Origin: Tupaia tana
Taxonomy: Eukaryota > Chordata > Mammalia > Scandentia > Tupaiidae
Assembly (NCBI GenBank): GCA_026018925.1
Contig: JAKSZU010000018.1
Span: forward strand, 7,348,920 to 7,412,919
Direction of reading: 5' to 3'
Length of the DNA stretch: 64,000 nucleotides
In this document: positions 23,413 through 34,322 of the stretch, piece by piece
How the letters are laid out: every line of letters begins with the position of its first letter
How positions within the stretch are numbered: the first letter of the stretch is position 1
The notes under the pieces: model-generated
Databases searched by the model: none
The model's input: only the letters and a program-made list of their open reading frames with translations
Told to the model about the DNA's origin: nothing
Translations under genes and position numbers: made by a program

Positions 23413-23653
23413 TTTTATTATTAGTTTTTCAGAGAAGTGTGTGCTCACCAGAGAGAGAGGGAGAGGAGAAAGCACCCCCCAAAAGGAATGGTCACACTGC
23501 CATCCCTTCTCCTCCATTTCTGCCTCCTTTAGGTATTTTGGGCATGCACACAAATGCACCTGGTATGTTTCTCAAGCTGCCAGGTCCAGAACTCAAAATG
23601 TGCAGTTGGCTATGTGGGATCTGGCTACCCTAACCACCATTCTTCCAGGCCCC
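23413..23653 (-). mobile_element. tRNA-derived SINE, diverged
   Basis: CAGAGAAGTGTGTGCTCACC, AAAGCACCCCCCAAAAGG, CATCCCTTCTCCTCCATTTC, GAACTCAAAATGTGCAGTTGG and CTTCCAGGCCC. Confidence 0.6.
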
Positions 23654-23855
23654 AGTGGGGATGGCCTGTTCTTTAGTACTTTCTGTATAGACAGTCTTGT
23701 CATTTGTGAATAAAAATCATCTTATTTCCTCCTCCCCAATCTCTATAACCTCCTGTTTCCCTTTCTCATTTTTCTGCAGTTAGGGCTTCTAATGTGATGT
23801 TGAATAGGAGGGAGAACATCCTTTTCGTATTTCAGATCTTAAGAGTAGGGCATTC

Positions 23856-24162
23856 GGGGGACCAGCAGTTAGCGTAATGGCTATGTCGCTGGACTCCCAT
23901 GTAGTCGACCGCGGTTCGAGTCCCGGACCCGGCGGCTTAAACTCACGCCGGGCACGTGTGCGTGCGTGCCCAAGATCCCGAGAGGAGAATGGAGGAGAAG
24001 GGATTGCGGCGTGGCCATCCCCCCTGGGGGTGATTTCTCGCTTTCTGTCTCTCTGTCTCTCTCTGTCTGTCTGGCGAGCGCACGCGCCCTACAGCAAAAA
24101 CCTCTCCAAAAAAAAAAAGAAAAAAAAAAAAATAAAAAAAATAAAAAAAAAAAAAAAAAAAA
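23856..24162 (+). mobile_element. Young long tRNA-derived SINE (first of three in series)
   Basis: Best forward copy. It has a Pol III A box TAGCGTAATGGC (23870-23881) and B box GGTTCGAGTCC (23913-23923), a CpG-rich body (GGCACGTGTGCGTGCGTGCC), GGAGGAGAAGGGATTGCGGC, a TC-rich stretch, GCGAGCGCACGCGCCCTAC and a long A-rich tail. The left target copy AAGAGTAGGGCATTC is at 23841-23855 and a second copy at 24163-24177. Confidence 0.93.
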
Positions 24163-24177
24163 AAGAGTAGGGCATTC

Positions 24178-24440
24178 GGGACCAGCAGTTAGCATAATGG
24201 CTATGTCGCTGGACTCCCATGTAGTCGACCGCGGTTCGAGTCCTGGACCCGGTGGCTTAAACTCATGCCAGGCGCGTGTGCGTGCGTGCCCAAGATCCCG
24301 AGAGGAGAATGGAGGAGAAGGGATTGTGGCGTGACCATCCCCCCTGGGGGGTGATTTCTCGCTTTCTCTCTCTCTGTCTGTCTGGCGAGCGCACGCGCCC
24401 TATAGCAAAAACCTCTCAAAAAAAAAAAAAAAAAAAAAAA
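24178..24440 (+). mobile_element. Young long tRNA-derived SINE (second of three in series)
   Basis: Nearly identical to the preceding copy, starting GGGACCAGCAGTTAGCATAA and ending in an A-run. It lies between repeats of the same 15-bp target (24163-24177 and a shortened copy at 24441-24452). Confidence 0.93.
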
Positions 24441-24452
24441 AAGAGCGCATTC

Positions 24453-24616
24453 GGGGCCAGCAGGTGGTGTGGTGGTTAAGGCACTGGAATTCCTACATGG
24501 CTAACTACGGTTTGAGTCCTGGACTTGGTGGCTTTCTCTCTCTCTCTTTCTGCGTCAAAACTCATGTGAAATAATAATAATAAATAAATTGGGTAAATAA
24601 TTCTTTAAAAAAAAGA
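24453..24616 (+). mobile_element. Short-type tRNA-derived SINE (third of three in series)
   Basis: GGGGCCAGCAGGTGGTGTGG, GGTTTGAGTCC B box, then directly a TC-rich run and an AATAATAATAAATAAA tail ending TAATTCTTTAAAA. It lacks the roughly 110-bp CpG-rich middle. The right target copy AAGAGTAGAGCATTC is at 24617-24631. Confidence 0.85.
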
Positions 24617-26153
24617 AAGAGTAGAGCATTCACTCTCTCACCATTAAGTATGATGTCAGCAATAGGTATTTTATAGCTGCTCTTTATGTACTTAAGGAAA
24701 TCCCCCTCTATTGTATTTAGTCTAATACTCTTTCGGCATCAATTGATATGATCTTAAGATTTTTCTTTTTTAGCCTATTGGTGTGTTGGATTACATTGGC
24801 TGCATATTCACATGTGAAACCAGTTTGCAACTGTTTGTAGTATATAATCCTCTTCCTACATAATTGGGTTTGATTCACAAATATTTCATTGAAGATATTT
24901 GCATGTATGTTCATGAGAAATAATAGTTTATAGTTTTATTTTCTTGTAATGTCTTTATTTGGTTTTGGTGTTTGGGGAATGTTGGCTTCATGGAATGAGG
25001 AAGTATTTCTCTGATTCTATTTCCTGGAACATATTGTGGAAAATTGATATTATTTCCTTGATATATGTTTGATATAATTCATTTCAGCCTGGTCCTTTCC
25101 TTTTTTAGATGATTATTCTTGGTTCATTTTTTTTTATTAGATATAGGCCTATTCAGATGATGTATTTCTTTTTATGTATCTTGAAGTTTGTGTCTTTTCA
25201 AGGAATTACTCCGTTTCATCTAGGTTGTTATAGTATTTTTTTCATTAACTTTTTATGTCCATAGAGTCAATAGTGATGAACCCTCTTTCATTTCTGATAT
25301 TGGTAATTTGTGTATTCTCTCTCTCTTTCTCTTGGCTGGGAAGTGTTTTCATAATACACACTTGAGCTTATTTCCACCTGTTTTGGATGGAGGTTTGGGG
25401 TTGTGGGTTTCAGCATGCTTCCTTTAGCACACCCAGGAGGTTCTGATATAGCTCGGCAGGAGGCAGGAGATGGGGAGCCATCATTAATTTGGATCTCTTT
25501 GTTACTAGTTTTCAAGCCTTTATATCCAGGGCACTCTGCAGCCATTTGTGAATGCTAGTATGTAAAATAGAAGACTGTAAAGCCATGCATTGTAATTGAT
25601 TTGGGAGAAGAAGACAGGAGGACCTTGCCTGCGCGGTATTCACCTCCCTTCTCTTAGGGCAGCCTCTGCGGAAGCTCTAGGTGTCCCAGACCCTATTGTT
25701 GGTTCTCATATTCAATGGGATAATGTCCATGTAGTGTTTCTGCATAGAAGTTAGCACATAACACAGGATGAATAAAGACAAACACCAGCTATAAGTATTG
25801 CTTTTGGTATTAATACCCCATCAGTAATGAGTATCCAGGAATGAAAAGGGCTGCCTTCTGCAGTGGTCACTGTGTTCCTTGCTGCTAAGGAATCTGAGCA
25901 GAAGCTAGATGCTCACAGACCCCTGTGTAGGTAAAGGGAGTCAAAGACTCTTCACCCAGAGTCCTCTTGGTCCTCTTCTGAATTTGGAGACATAGGAATT
26001 AAGCTCTGGGCTTTCACCTCCAGAACAGAGGATGCGTGGGGGTCCCAACTACATGCCAGCCCTCCCTTTGTAAACCCAGATGTTCTCTGATTATGCTTTT
26101 GTAGGATTGTAGCCTATGCTCATTTCTCGCTTTATCTGTCTGATTTTTGGAAG

Positions 26154-26371
26154 GCTCTGCTCTGACTAATGGGGGATTGAACCTGCACAGCCCTGTGAAG
26201 AGAAAGCTGGAAACAGAGAAGGACTATGTCTTTGACAAGAGGCTCAGGTACAGCGTCCGCCAGAATGAAAGCAACTGTCGGTTTCGAGATATTGTCGTGC
26301 GGAAAGAAGAAGGGTTCACACACATCTTGCTGTCCAGCCAGACCTCGGATAACAACGCACTGACACCTGAG
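26154..26371 (+). CDS. CDYL2: CDYL2 coding exon (linker and start of the crotonase-like domain)
   Basis: First of five coding exons of chromodomain Y-like protein 2, a nuclear chromatin reader and corepressor. The exon is 218 bp. Its first two bases complete a glycine codon begun in the upstream exon, and it ends on a codon boundary (GAG) at donor GTGAAG. It encodes 72 residues, about 207-278 if the protein is 506 aa long as in human. It starts SALTNGGLNLHSP, followed by a basic stretch (VKRKLE, KRLR) that could help nuclear targeting, then RFRDIVVRKEEGFTHILL, the conserved entry to the crotonase fold. Paralogue CDYL differs here (for example QTESAYRYRD in place of QNESNCRFRD), which favours CDYL2. 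The acceptor AG at 26152-26153 follows a T-rich tract. No stop or frameshift is seen. Confidence 0.95.
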
Positions 26372-26404
26372 GTGAAGGGACACAGCTGATGGGTGGGCTG
26401 GGCT

Positions 26405-26570
26405 GGGGGCTGATGGAAATAACCAACATGCATAATAACTGGGCCACGGGGCACAATTTGCTCATCCCTTTACAAACTTTATTTTAGGGATATATACATT
26501 ATTCCATTTTATAGACAAAACCCACGGGGCGTGGAGAGATTCAGTGAACTGACCATGGCCATAGACTTAA
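26405..26570 (-). repeat. MIR-like SINE, antisense
   Basis: TTACAAACTTTATTTTAGGG, TTATTCCATTTTATAGACAA and GAGAGATTCAGTGAACTGACC. Confidence 0.5.
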
Positions 26571-26649
26571 GTGTGGCCCAAGCCAAACATCATATCTTGG
26601 ACTTTTCCAGCTTCACTATAATCAGCATGTCAGATTTCTTTGCTAAATG

Positions 26650-28000
26650 GAATTGAACTCATTTAGTTCACATATATATTTGTTACTGAGACGGAATTGA
26701 CATACCATAAATTTTATCCTCTAAAAATGTACAGTTCTGGGGCCAGCAGATGGCATAGCCGTTATATCACTTGAACACGTGGCTGGCCATGGTTCAAGTC
26801 CCAGACCTGGTGGATTAAAAAGCACACTGGGCACATGTGCACATGTGCCCAAGATCACAGGAGGAGAATGGTGGAGAAGGGATTGCAGCATGACATCCCC
26901 ATGGGGGGTGATTTCTCACTTTCCCTCTCATTGTCTCTCTCTCCTTCTCTCTCTCCTGCAAGTGCATGCACCCTAAGGCAAAAACTTCTTTAAAAAAATG
27001 TACAGTTCTGTGATTTTCAGTATATTCACGAGGTTGTGTAACCGTCAACATTATCTAGTTCTAGAACATTTCTATCACCCCCAAAAAGAAACCCCATACC
27101 CATGAACAGTCATTCCCCATTCCCTTCTCCCTTCCCCCTGGCAACCACTCATCTGTCTCTAGAGATGCATCTGTTCTGGACCGTTCATATAAATGGAGTC
27201 ATACAGTGTGTGGCTTTTTTTTTTTTTTTTTTTTCTAGCTTCTTTTGCTTAGAATATTTTCCAGGTTTATCCATGTTATAGCATAGATCCATACTTTATT
27301 CCATTTTATGGATGAATAATATTTCATTGTATGGATAGACCAAATTTAGTCTATCAGTTTTTCAAATTGATGGTCATTTGAGTTGTTTCCACATGAATAA
27401 CCTTGCTACAAACATTTGTGTACAAGTTTTTATGTAAACATATGTTTTCAATTTTCTTGGAAAGGTTCCTAATGTAATTTTTTTGGATCTATTCCAATTC
27501 TTGGGATGGCCGTGTCATATGGTTACTCTATATTTAACTTTTGAGGAACTGCCGAACTTTTCCACAGTGACTGCACTGTTTACATTTCCATCACTGGTAT
27601 GCGAAGGTTTTAGTTTCTCTGCATCCTCACCAACACTTGTTATTATCTGTCTTTTCTTGGATAACCATATTCATAGACATGAGATGGTATCTCCCTGTGG
27701 TTTTATTTTGCATTTCTTAGTGACTGATAATGTTGAACATCTTTTTATGTGTGTGTTGTTTGTCTTTCTTCTTTGGACTAGTGTTTGCTCAAATCCTTTG
27801 CCTATTCTAAAAATTGAGTCATTTTTCTTTTTATTGTCATTTTAAGCATACTTTATATATTCTGGGTACTAGGCCCTTATCAGCTACGATTTGACAATTT
27901 CTCCTATTCTGGGGGCCATCTTTTTACTTTCTTGATAGTGTTCTTCAATGGGAAAATTTTTAAAATGAAGTTTGATGAAGTTCAACTTATTGTATCTTAT
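26650..28000 (-). mobile_element. L1 3' end (ORF2 terminus and 3' UTR), antisense, with nested SINE
   Basis: Reads as the well-known antisense L1 3' sequence: CATACCATAAATTTTATCC, TTTCTATCACCCCCAAAAAG, GGCAACCACTCATCTGTCTC, CATATAAATGGAGTCATACAG, TTCATTGTATGGATAGACC, TGGTCATTTGAGTTGTTTCC, GAGGAACTGCCGAACTTTTC, TCCTCACCAACACTTGTTAT and TTTATATATTCTGGGTACTAGG. A SINE interrupts it at 26740-26993. Confidence 0.8.
26740..26993 (+). mobile_element. tRNA-derived SINE, forward, nested in L1 3' end
   Basis: Perfect 17-bp target duplication AAAAATGTACAGTTCTG at 26723-26739 and 26994-27010. GGCCAGCAGATGGCATAGCC, GGTTCAAGTCC B box, GGTGATTTCTCACTTTCCC and an A-rich end. CpG-decayed, so older than the young group. 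Confidence 0.9.
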
Positions 28001-28005
28001 CTTTC

Positions 28006-28178
28006 TAAATTACTTTATTACCTCCTTTATCTTTGATGGAGCATGTGCACATGAGAATGAGAGAGAGGGGGAGTCGCACCTTCCACAGGATCTGTTCATG
28101 CCACAGTCACCTTCTTCCAGCCTTGTAGCCCCTTGGATCTTGGGCATTTGTGCATATACCTGACATGCTTTGTTACTT
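28006..28178 (-). mobile_element. Old SINE fragment, antisense
   Basis: GATGGAGCATGTGCACATGAG, CCTTCCACAGGATCTGTTCA and CTTGGATCTTGGGCATTTG resemble the body of the 13.4-kb subfamily copy; the tRNA head is missing. Confidence 0.45.
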
Positions 28179-28179
28179 T

Positions 28180-28424
28180 TTTGTTCAATGCCTAGGGCAT
28201 GTACATGCATGTGCATGAGCAAGGTGGTGGTGGGGGAGAGCACACCGTAATGGGTCATGGTCACACTACAGTCCTGTTTTCTTTGATTCTTTATTGCATT
28301 AGGATCCTGGGCATGTACACTTTGAATGTTGCTACCAGGGCTGGGATTCAAACTCCAGTTGGCCATGTGGGAACTGCTTGCTTCTGCATAGCACTTAACT
28401 TCTGCCCTATGGGGCTGGCTCTAC
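28180..28424 (-). mobile_element. Old tRNA-derived SINE, antisense
   Basis: GGGCATGTACATGCATGTGC, GGATCCTGGGCATGTACAC, GGGATTCAAACTCCAGTTGG and TATGGGGCTGGCTC. It lies tail-to-head against the preceding fragment. Confidence 0.5.
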
Positions 28425-29869
28425 ATTACTTTTTAAATGTTAATCAAACTTACATCTTTAATGAACAAAATAGGGAAACAGTAAATCCTTAATGTTGCTA
28501 GGTAGACTATATTTTTAAACTATGGGCTCATGGAGCAGGCAATGCAGAGATTTTTGATGACACTAATGTGGGACACACTCATCTGAGGAGTCTTCTACTA
28601 GATCAACCAGGGACACGGTGACAGAGTGACAAATGACAAAGACAGTGACAATGCCAATGAACAGTACCTCTTTGTGCTTTTTATTGGCTGGTTATCCCAG
28701 TTCATCCCACCAGCACCCTTCTGATATGGAATGATTATGATCTACATTTTATGAATGAGAAAATTTAAGCTTAGAGCACTTACCTGGTCTCAAGTCTCAT
28801 GGCATAACCAAATGCAAGCATCAGGAGGGTAAGGGCCTTGTTTTTGTCTGCCACTGTCTCTCACTTTCAGCCCAGTACCTAGCCCACTGAAAACAGTTGA
28901 TATCAAATTTCCTTTGTCCTGTAATTTCCTGCATTCTTTTTTTTTCCCATAATAAACAATGGAAACATAGAGTGTTAACCACAAGGGTATGTTCTGAGGG
29001 TCATGTAAGGGGGCTGTGACTGCTCACTCAGATTGGGACTGATAGAATGGCCTGGCACTGTCCGTTGTATCTAGTACACTCAGGGAAGCCCTGGAAGTGA
29101 GTGAGAGATTCTGTGTCCTTGAACCTGTGGCAACCCGTCTTATCATTATAACTTATGATTCTTTTATGAGATTGTGGGCATGACAGTCTGGAATGATTGG
29201 CAAATTGTGAGAGAAGAGTCATGACTAAAGTCTTTGGAATTTGTGGGGTTAGTTATTGCTTGTCATCTCTCCTCTAAGCATAGTATTTGGAGGGACTCTC
29301 TCTGTTTTGCCTTCAGCAGAAGCACCCTGAGGTTCCCTGCTGTGTAGACCTCTAGGTAGGATTCCAAGAGGTCCAGAGCCTGAGCTTTACTCTGAAGGTG
29401 GCTCTTTACATGTTTATACATCTGGAAATCTTGCTGTTTTAAGCTCATCATGACATGTCCCCATGAGATCATTTCTCCTTGAATTTTTTTCTACTTCACT
29501 ACTTTTTAAAAGAATGCTTAGAAAGGCACAGCATTTTCTTTTGATAAGTCAAATAAACGTGAGGTTTCCCAGTTTGTCTTTTTGTAGCAACTTGGTATGT
29601 TAACAGTTACCTGTTGCCTACTCATCACAGAAAACATGTTGTGCTCTATGGATCAGAGGTGCACAGGTTCTCACCTGAGTTGTGGACTTGGTTAATTAGG
29701 GGATTCATCCCTGATCAGTGTTGGAATGTTACAAAATGGGGAAAACAGAAAAAGTTATCAATCTGGTGTTTTCAGTTGTCTCCACACCCAAAGTGAAGTG
29801 GTTGTATGGGCGAGCAGCTGACGGAGAAAAGTAGCCCTGAAAGAAAGAGTCTATTGAAGTGAAGAGGCA

Positions 29870-30095
29870 GTATTAGAAAAGGGATATAGATTTTGGAGTC
29901 TAGCAGACCAGGGTTCAAATCCTGTCTCCACCAAGTTGGGACCTCTGCTACCATAGGAAGTTACCTTGCCTCTCCAAGCTTCCTCTTTTATTAAAGTTAT
30001 ACATTGTGTTTTTTGTGAGATTGAGATAATTTATGCAAAAGGTTTCCAGAGTACCTTCCGTGTAGGGGGTCTTCAATGAAAGTTCTTATCATTAA
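29870..30095 (+). repeat. MIR SINE, forward
   Basis: AGACCAGGGTTCAAATCCTG, TTACCTTGCCTCTCCAAGC and GAGATTGAGATAATTTATGC. Confidence 0.6.
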
Positions 30096-30699
30096 GATGA
30101 GGCAGAGGTCATTTACTGGCCACCAGCAGATCCAGATCCAGGAGGACCTGGAAGGGGACCCCTTTCATGGTCACAATTGAATTTCTTTCCCAGTTGTATC
30201 TATGACATTGGTTGGATTGGCCTCACAGGAAAACAGTTATACATTACTGATTGTGTTTACCTGATTATGAGGCTAGTGGGTTTGGTATAATATTTTCCTT
30301 GTCTGGAATACAGCAGAGGACTGAGATTGACCAAAATGCCCATTAGGAAAGAGCTAGCCAAATATTGGGTTGTCAGGGAAGTCATGACTCATTTTTGCAT
30401 AGAAAAATGTAAAAAAATATGTCATGACTTTCTCAACAACCTAATAGATGGCACAAGTCCTTATGATCAAGAACTCATCTATTTTGCCATTAGGAGAAGA
30501 CTCCAAGCCTCATCAGTGCCTGGTTTCCTTCAGTGTTGTCAACCTTAGCTGGAAGCTCCACCACCACCTAAGCACATATACCAGATAAGCAGAAAGCCCT
30601 TCCACGTGCCTCTTGTCATGCCCCTCACAACCAACTTTCCCCAAAGCTGTGAGTCCAGACCATTAGGCTATTTTATCTGGACTATTGGGATAGCCTGCT

Positions 30700-31200
30700 A
30701 AGAAGCCTCTGTGCTATCCCACTTCCTATCCTGTAATTCATTCTCCACAGGCAGGCAGAATGATTGGCTGGAAATAGCAGCTCTGATAACTTCACTCCTG
30801 CTACACGTACACACCCTTGTGCACACACACCATACATTCCATATCCCACATCACACTGTTCCTCTCCTCCTGCACTCTAGTCCTTTGCTCATACTTACCC
30901 CTCCTATTTGGTTCAGCATTCCTTTCCTCCTTGTTCTTTTAGGTCTTAGCTTAGCCATCATGTCTGCAGAAAAAGCTTCACTCCTCTTCCTGACCAGGCC
31001 ATATTCCGCAGTCATAGAGTTCCCTAACACCATGCATACTTCCCTTCTAGAAGTCACCACCTTTGTTATTATACACTTACTGTGTGGTAATTCGATAGAT
31101 AGCTGATCACCTCTAGCTGATCACCTCTTCCAGCAGACTATAAGCTCCTTGAGGGGATAACTACCATGCCATTCTCTCAATTTAATAAACATTTGTTAAA
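30700..31200 (+). mobile_element. L2 LINE 3' end, forward
   Basis: CTTCACTCCTCTTCCTGACC, TACTTCCCTTCTAGAAGTCACC, TATTATACACTTACTGTGTGG and GACTATAAGCTCCTTGAGGGG are the order of an L2 3' end. Confidence 0.65.
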
Positions 31201-31274
31201 TTCTTTTACATGAAAGGTTCTGGTCTAGGTGTTACAGAGGTAAGCAGATGAGAAGTCTACTACAGTTCTGAAGG

Positions 31275-31690
31275 AATTGTAGTAGTTATCTATAACTGTG
31301 TAACAAAGTGACCTAAACTTAGTATTTTGAAACAACTGAAAATTATTACCTCGTAGTTTCTGTGGGTCAGGAGTCCAGGCATAGATTTGCTGGATGCCTT
31401 TGGTTCAGGGTTTCTCATAAGTGTGGGCAAATATGGGCTGGGCTGCAGTCAAGTGTAGGCTGGGGTTGCGGTCTGACCTGAGAGCTCAACTGGAGGAATG
31501 TCCTCTCTCAAGCTTACCCACATTGTTGTTGGAAGGCCTCAGTCTTCACTGGCCAGTGATATCTGTTCCCTGCCATATAGGGCAAGTTGCTCTATGGGGC
31601 TACTCATGACATGGCAGCAAGAGCACAAGAAAAAAAGATAACAAGAGAGGATGATCAGGACAGAAACTGTAGTGTTTTTAGAACCTAATT
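31275..31690 (+). mobile_element. Ancient interspersed repeat of MER/MLT type
   Basis: TAGTTATCTATAACTGTGTAAC, TTCTGTGGGTCAGGAGTCC, CTGGGGTTGCGGTCTGACC and CTACTCATGACATGGCAGC follow a common ancient mammalian repeat whose exact family name I cannot give with certainty. Confidence 0.5.
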
Positions 31691-32534
31691 TCTTGAAAGC
31701 AAAATTCCATCACTTTGGTATATTTTGTTGATTAGAGTGAATCATAGGTCTTCTGATCCTCACTGAAGGGTAAGAGCCATCTTAGAGGCTGCCTTCCACA
31801 GCAGTTTAAATCAAATATGAGGCAGGAGAAGGTAAGAATGGCTATGTTCTGCAAGAGTGTTTTCCAGAAGCATCACAACAAGGGGTGTTGGCTCCCTAAA
31901 AGATTTTACTTTCAGCAAACCAGTTATGGTATAAAAGTCGGAATCTTTGAGAAGGTGGACGCTCAGCCATATGTCCAAATTGAATTCTCAGCACCAAAAA
32001 GATAAAGGACTGATGTACTCATTTGATACAACCTTTTTAAATGAAAAAAAAAAAAAAAAGTAGTTTGTACTTTTGTTTTATCAATAAAAGGCAAATTCAC
32101 ATTTTAATTCATAGAGGAGCTGACTATTGTTTTGCTCTTGTTTTCACTAATAGATAAATAACTGCAGCTGCAGATAGAGATGCTGCTTTCTGAGTCATGT
32201 GTAGAATTGCAGTCCATCTCTTTCCAGCAGGGCTTTCTTTTATTTGCCTCTCAGGGAAATAGAGTTCATATATAGGTGAGAGTGTGTCTATTTCTGGAGA
32301 CAGATGGATTAAAGGACCCACAAGATAGTGGCTTGTTACCTTTTTGATGTTCAAATGAATATCTGTGGCCTATACCCTATTAGCGAGGAATGTGCTTCTC
32401 TGTACATCCAGCAGAGCACAGGCCTGGAGATTCTTGATTCAGATTGACATCCAGCCCTATTTTCTCCACTGTAATTGACCCATTTATTTGAGTCATCCCG
32501 CAGTAGGGAATAGTAGAAAGTGAAGAGAGGTTGG

Positions 32535-32740
32535 TATGAAATTTGAATCATCATCCTGCTTCATGATTCTTGAGTGGTCTTGGCCAACTTTCTTCACTTC
32601 TCTGAGTCTTTATTGCTTCACCCTCAAGTCGGGGATACCATTCCTTATTTTACAGGATTTTTGTTTGGAATTAAACATTATGAGGCAATTAACTGATGCA
32701 ATTTCTGGTACTTCAAGGTGCTTAATAAATGTTTTTTAAA
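32535..32740 (+). repeat. MIR SINE, forward
   Basis: TCTTGGCCAACTTTCTTCAC, CTCTGAGTCTTTATTGC and AGGTGCTTAATAAATGTTTT at the 3' end. Confidence 0.6.
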
Positions 32741-33027
32741 GTATAATTTAATAGATAATGCTCTTATAACCTCTCCCCTCTGTACCTTACAATTATGCCT
32801 ATTGAATCATTAATGTTGATCCTTTAAAGGTCTGCTCACTTACCATTTCTCTATTAAACTCTAAGCTTCATCCCAGCAAGTGCCATACTTCGTTTTCTAT
32901 TATCACGGACTTTCTGCACTTATTTTCTTCTCTAAATTCTGTTGAATTGATTGAAATGATTTTATCCCCACTCCCCCTATTTATTGTAATTCATGTATTT
33001 TTAAGAAGTTATCCTTAAATTATATGT

Positions 33028-33168
33028 GTGTGGGGGACTTTAAAAGTTCATGGAAAATGTGTACTATGAAAAAACTATGCATGGATTTCAAAAATGTTTG
33101 CACCAAAATAAATTCATACTTTAATTCCATTTTTCATGAACTTTCTGAAGTCCCTCATATATGTAGCA
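33028..33168 (+). mobile_element. Palindrome-ended MITE-like element
   Basis: About 140 bp with imperfect terminal inverted repeats: GGGGGACTTTAAAAGTTCAT at the left and ATGAACTTTCTGAAGTCCCT at the right, with TGTG or ATAT beside them. The interior (ACTATGCATGGATTTCAAAA) has no ORF. Looks like a non-autonomous Tc1/mariner-type element. Confidence 0.55.
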
Positions 33169-33799
33169 AGTTTAAATGTTATGACTACACTACTCCTAAA
33201 CTTATGGCATTGGCATGCTCTGATCCTACTTATTTCTTCACCATTTTATACAATATTATTGCTTATTACAGTTCTACCTTGTACAACCCCCACCCTCAAA
33301 CTGGTTGGTATTAGTATCATGAGGTTTATAGTCAGTTCTTACATTGATTTATTAATATGTTCACTGGTTGCTGGCTGTTTTTCCATACACTTAAGTTTTT
33401 CTTTCTGAATGAATCTTCCTTCTTCCTGAAGTACATCCTTTTAAAGTTATTTAAGCAGGGACCTAAGAGTAGTAAACATTCTTGCCCTGAAAGTGCATAC
33501 TTTTCATCCTGGCTTTTTAATGATAGTTTAGCTGGGTAAAGAATTTGTATGACAATGTCCTCAGCACCTCAAAAATTTAGTTCTTCCACTTTCTTGGATT
33601 TATTTCTGCTATATAGAATTATGACTAATCAAATGCTTGCCCTCCAATATGAAATCTTTCTTTTGTTTCTGGATATGTTAAGGTTTTATTTTGTCTTCAA
33701 TATTCTGAGGTTTAAGTATGGTATGCCCAAGAATGTAGTTATTATTCTTCTTCTCCTTAGCTTTTAGTTATATTTCTCAAATTTTAGGATTCAGGTCTA

Positions 33800-34322
33800 T
33801 GGAAAGTACAATAATACCCCTTCTGAAAGAAGTCCATGTGATAATTCAATCTCCTGACCCTGTGAATATGTTAGATTACATGGCAGAAGGAAATTAATTT
33901 TGTTAACCAGCCAAGTTTAGGATAAAGAAATTGTGTAGATTATTCAGATAGCCCTACTGTAACTACAGGAGTCCTTAACTATAGGACAGAGAAACAGATG
34001 AATCAGAATCAGAATGACACAGTATGAGTATGAGAAATACTCAGCCAGCCACTACTAACTTTGAATATGGAGGGAGAGGCCACAAACTAAGGGATGTGGG
34101 TGGCCACTGGAACCTGAAGGGAAAAAAAAAAAAAAAAAAGGATTCTCCCTTAGAGCCTTCATAGAGCCTTCAGATAAGAATGCAGCCCTGCTGATAATTT
34201 GACTTTATCCCAGTGAAACTGCATTAGACTTCTTATATACAGACCTATACAATAAATTTGTACTGTTTTAAGCTACTGAGTTTGTGATGATTTGTTACAG
34301 CAGCCATAGGAAACCAATGTTT
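33800..34322 (+). mobile_element. MLT1-like LTR (ERVL-MaLR), forward
   Basis: Ends with the hallmark AATAAATTTGTACTGTTTTAAG, CTGAGTTTGTGATGATTTGTTACAG and CAGCCATAGGAAACCAAT. Earlier parts show CCTGTGAATATGTTAGATTAC and GATTCTCCCTTAGAGCC. Ancient non-coding LTR; no internal region is seen. Confidence 0.7.

Larger units (their letters stand above)
23655..25250 (-). mobile_element. L1 ORF2 (reverse transcriptase region) fragment, antisense
   Basis: 23700-23855 and 24632-25250 follow the antisense order of the L1 ORF2 RT region: CTTCTAATGTGATGTTGAATAGGAG, CACCATTAAGTATGATGTCAGC, CCCCTCTATTGTATTTAG, TTGATATGATC, GTGTTGGATTACATTG, GTGTATAATCC-like, GTAATGTCTTTATTTGGTTTTGG and AATGTTGGCTTCATGGAATGAG. 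The frame is destroyed. Three SINEs occupy 23856-24616. Confidence 0.7.
1..26153 (+). other. CDYL2: CDYL2 intron (3' part), upstream of the first visible exon
   Basis: No coding exon is recognisable before 26154, and the first exon here starts inside a codon, so this stretch is read as intron. It is filled with repeats listed separately. Stretches of more than 300 bases in which I see no identifiable feature are roughly 490-1780, 1935-2340, 2520-3040, 4330-5110, 5600-6530, 6570-7400, 8660-9350, 10250-11090, 21800-22340, 22500-23280 and 25260-26150, apart from short A/T runs. The intron ends in a pyrimidine-rich tract and AG at 26152-26153. Intron status is inferred from CDYL2 gene structure; the upstream exon is outside the window. 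Confidence 0.8.

Noticed and set aside
23870..23923. Possible functional tRNA gene
   Set aside because: A and B boxes are present but the acceptor stem does not close and the sequence continues into a SINE body.
24041..24162. CRISPR or other prokaryotic array suggested by repeated units
   Set aside because: Spacing is that of SINE tails and simple repeats; the genome is mammalian.
30300..30560. Possible mariner or piggyBac fragment
   Set aside because: Some repeat-like words (GTCAGGGAAGTCATGACTC) but no paired ends and no transposase similarity that I can see.
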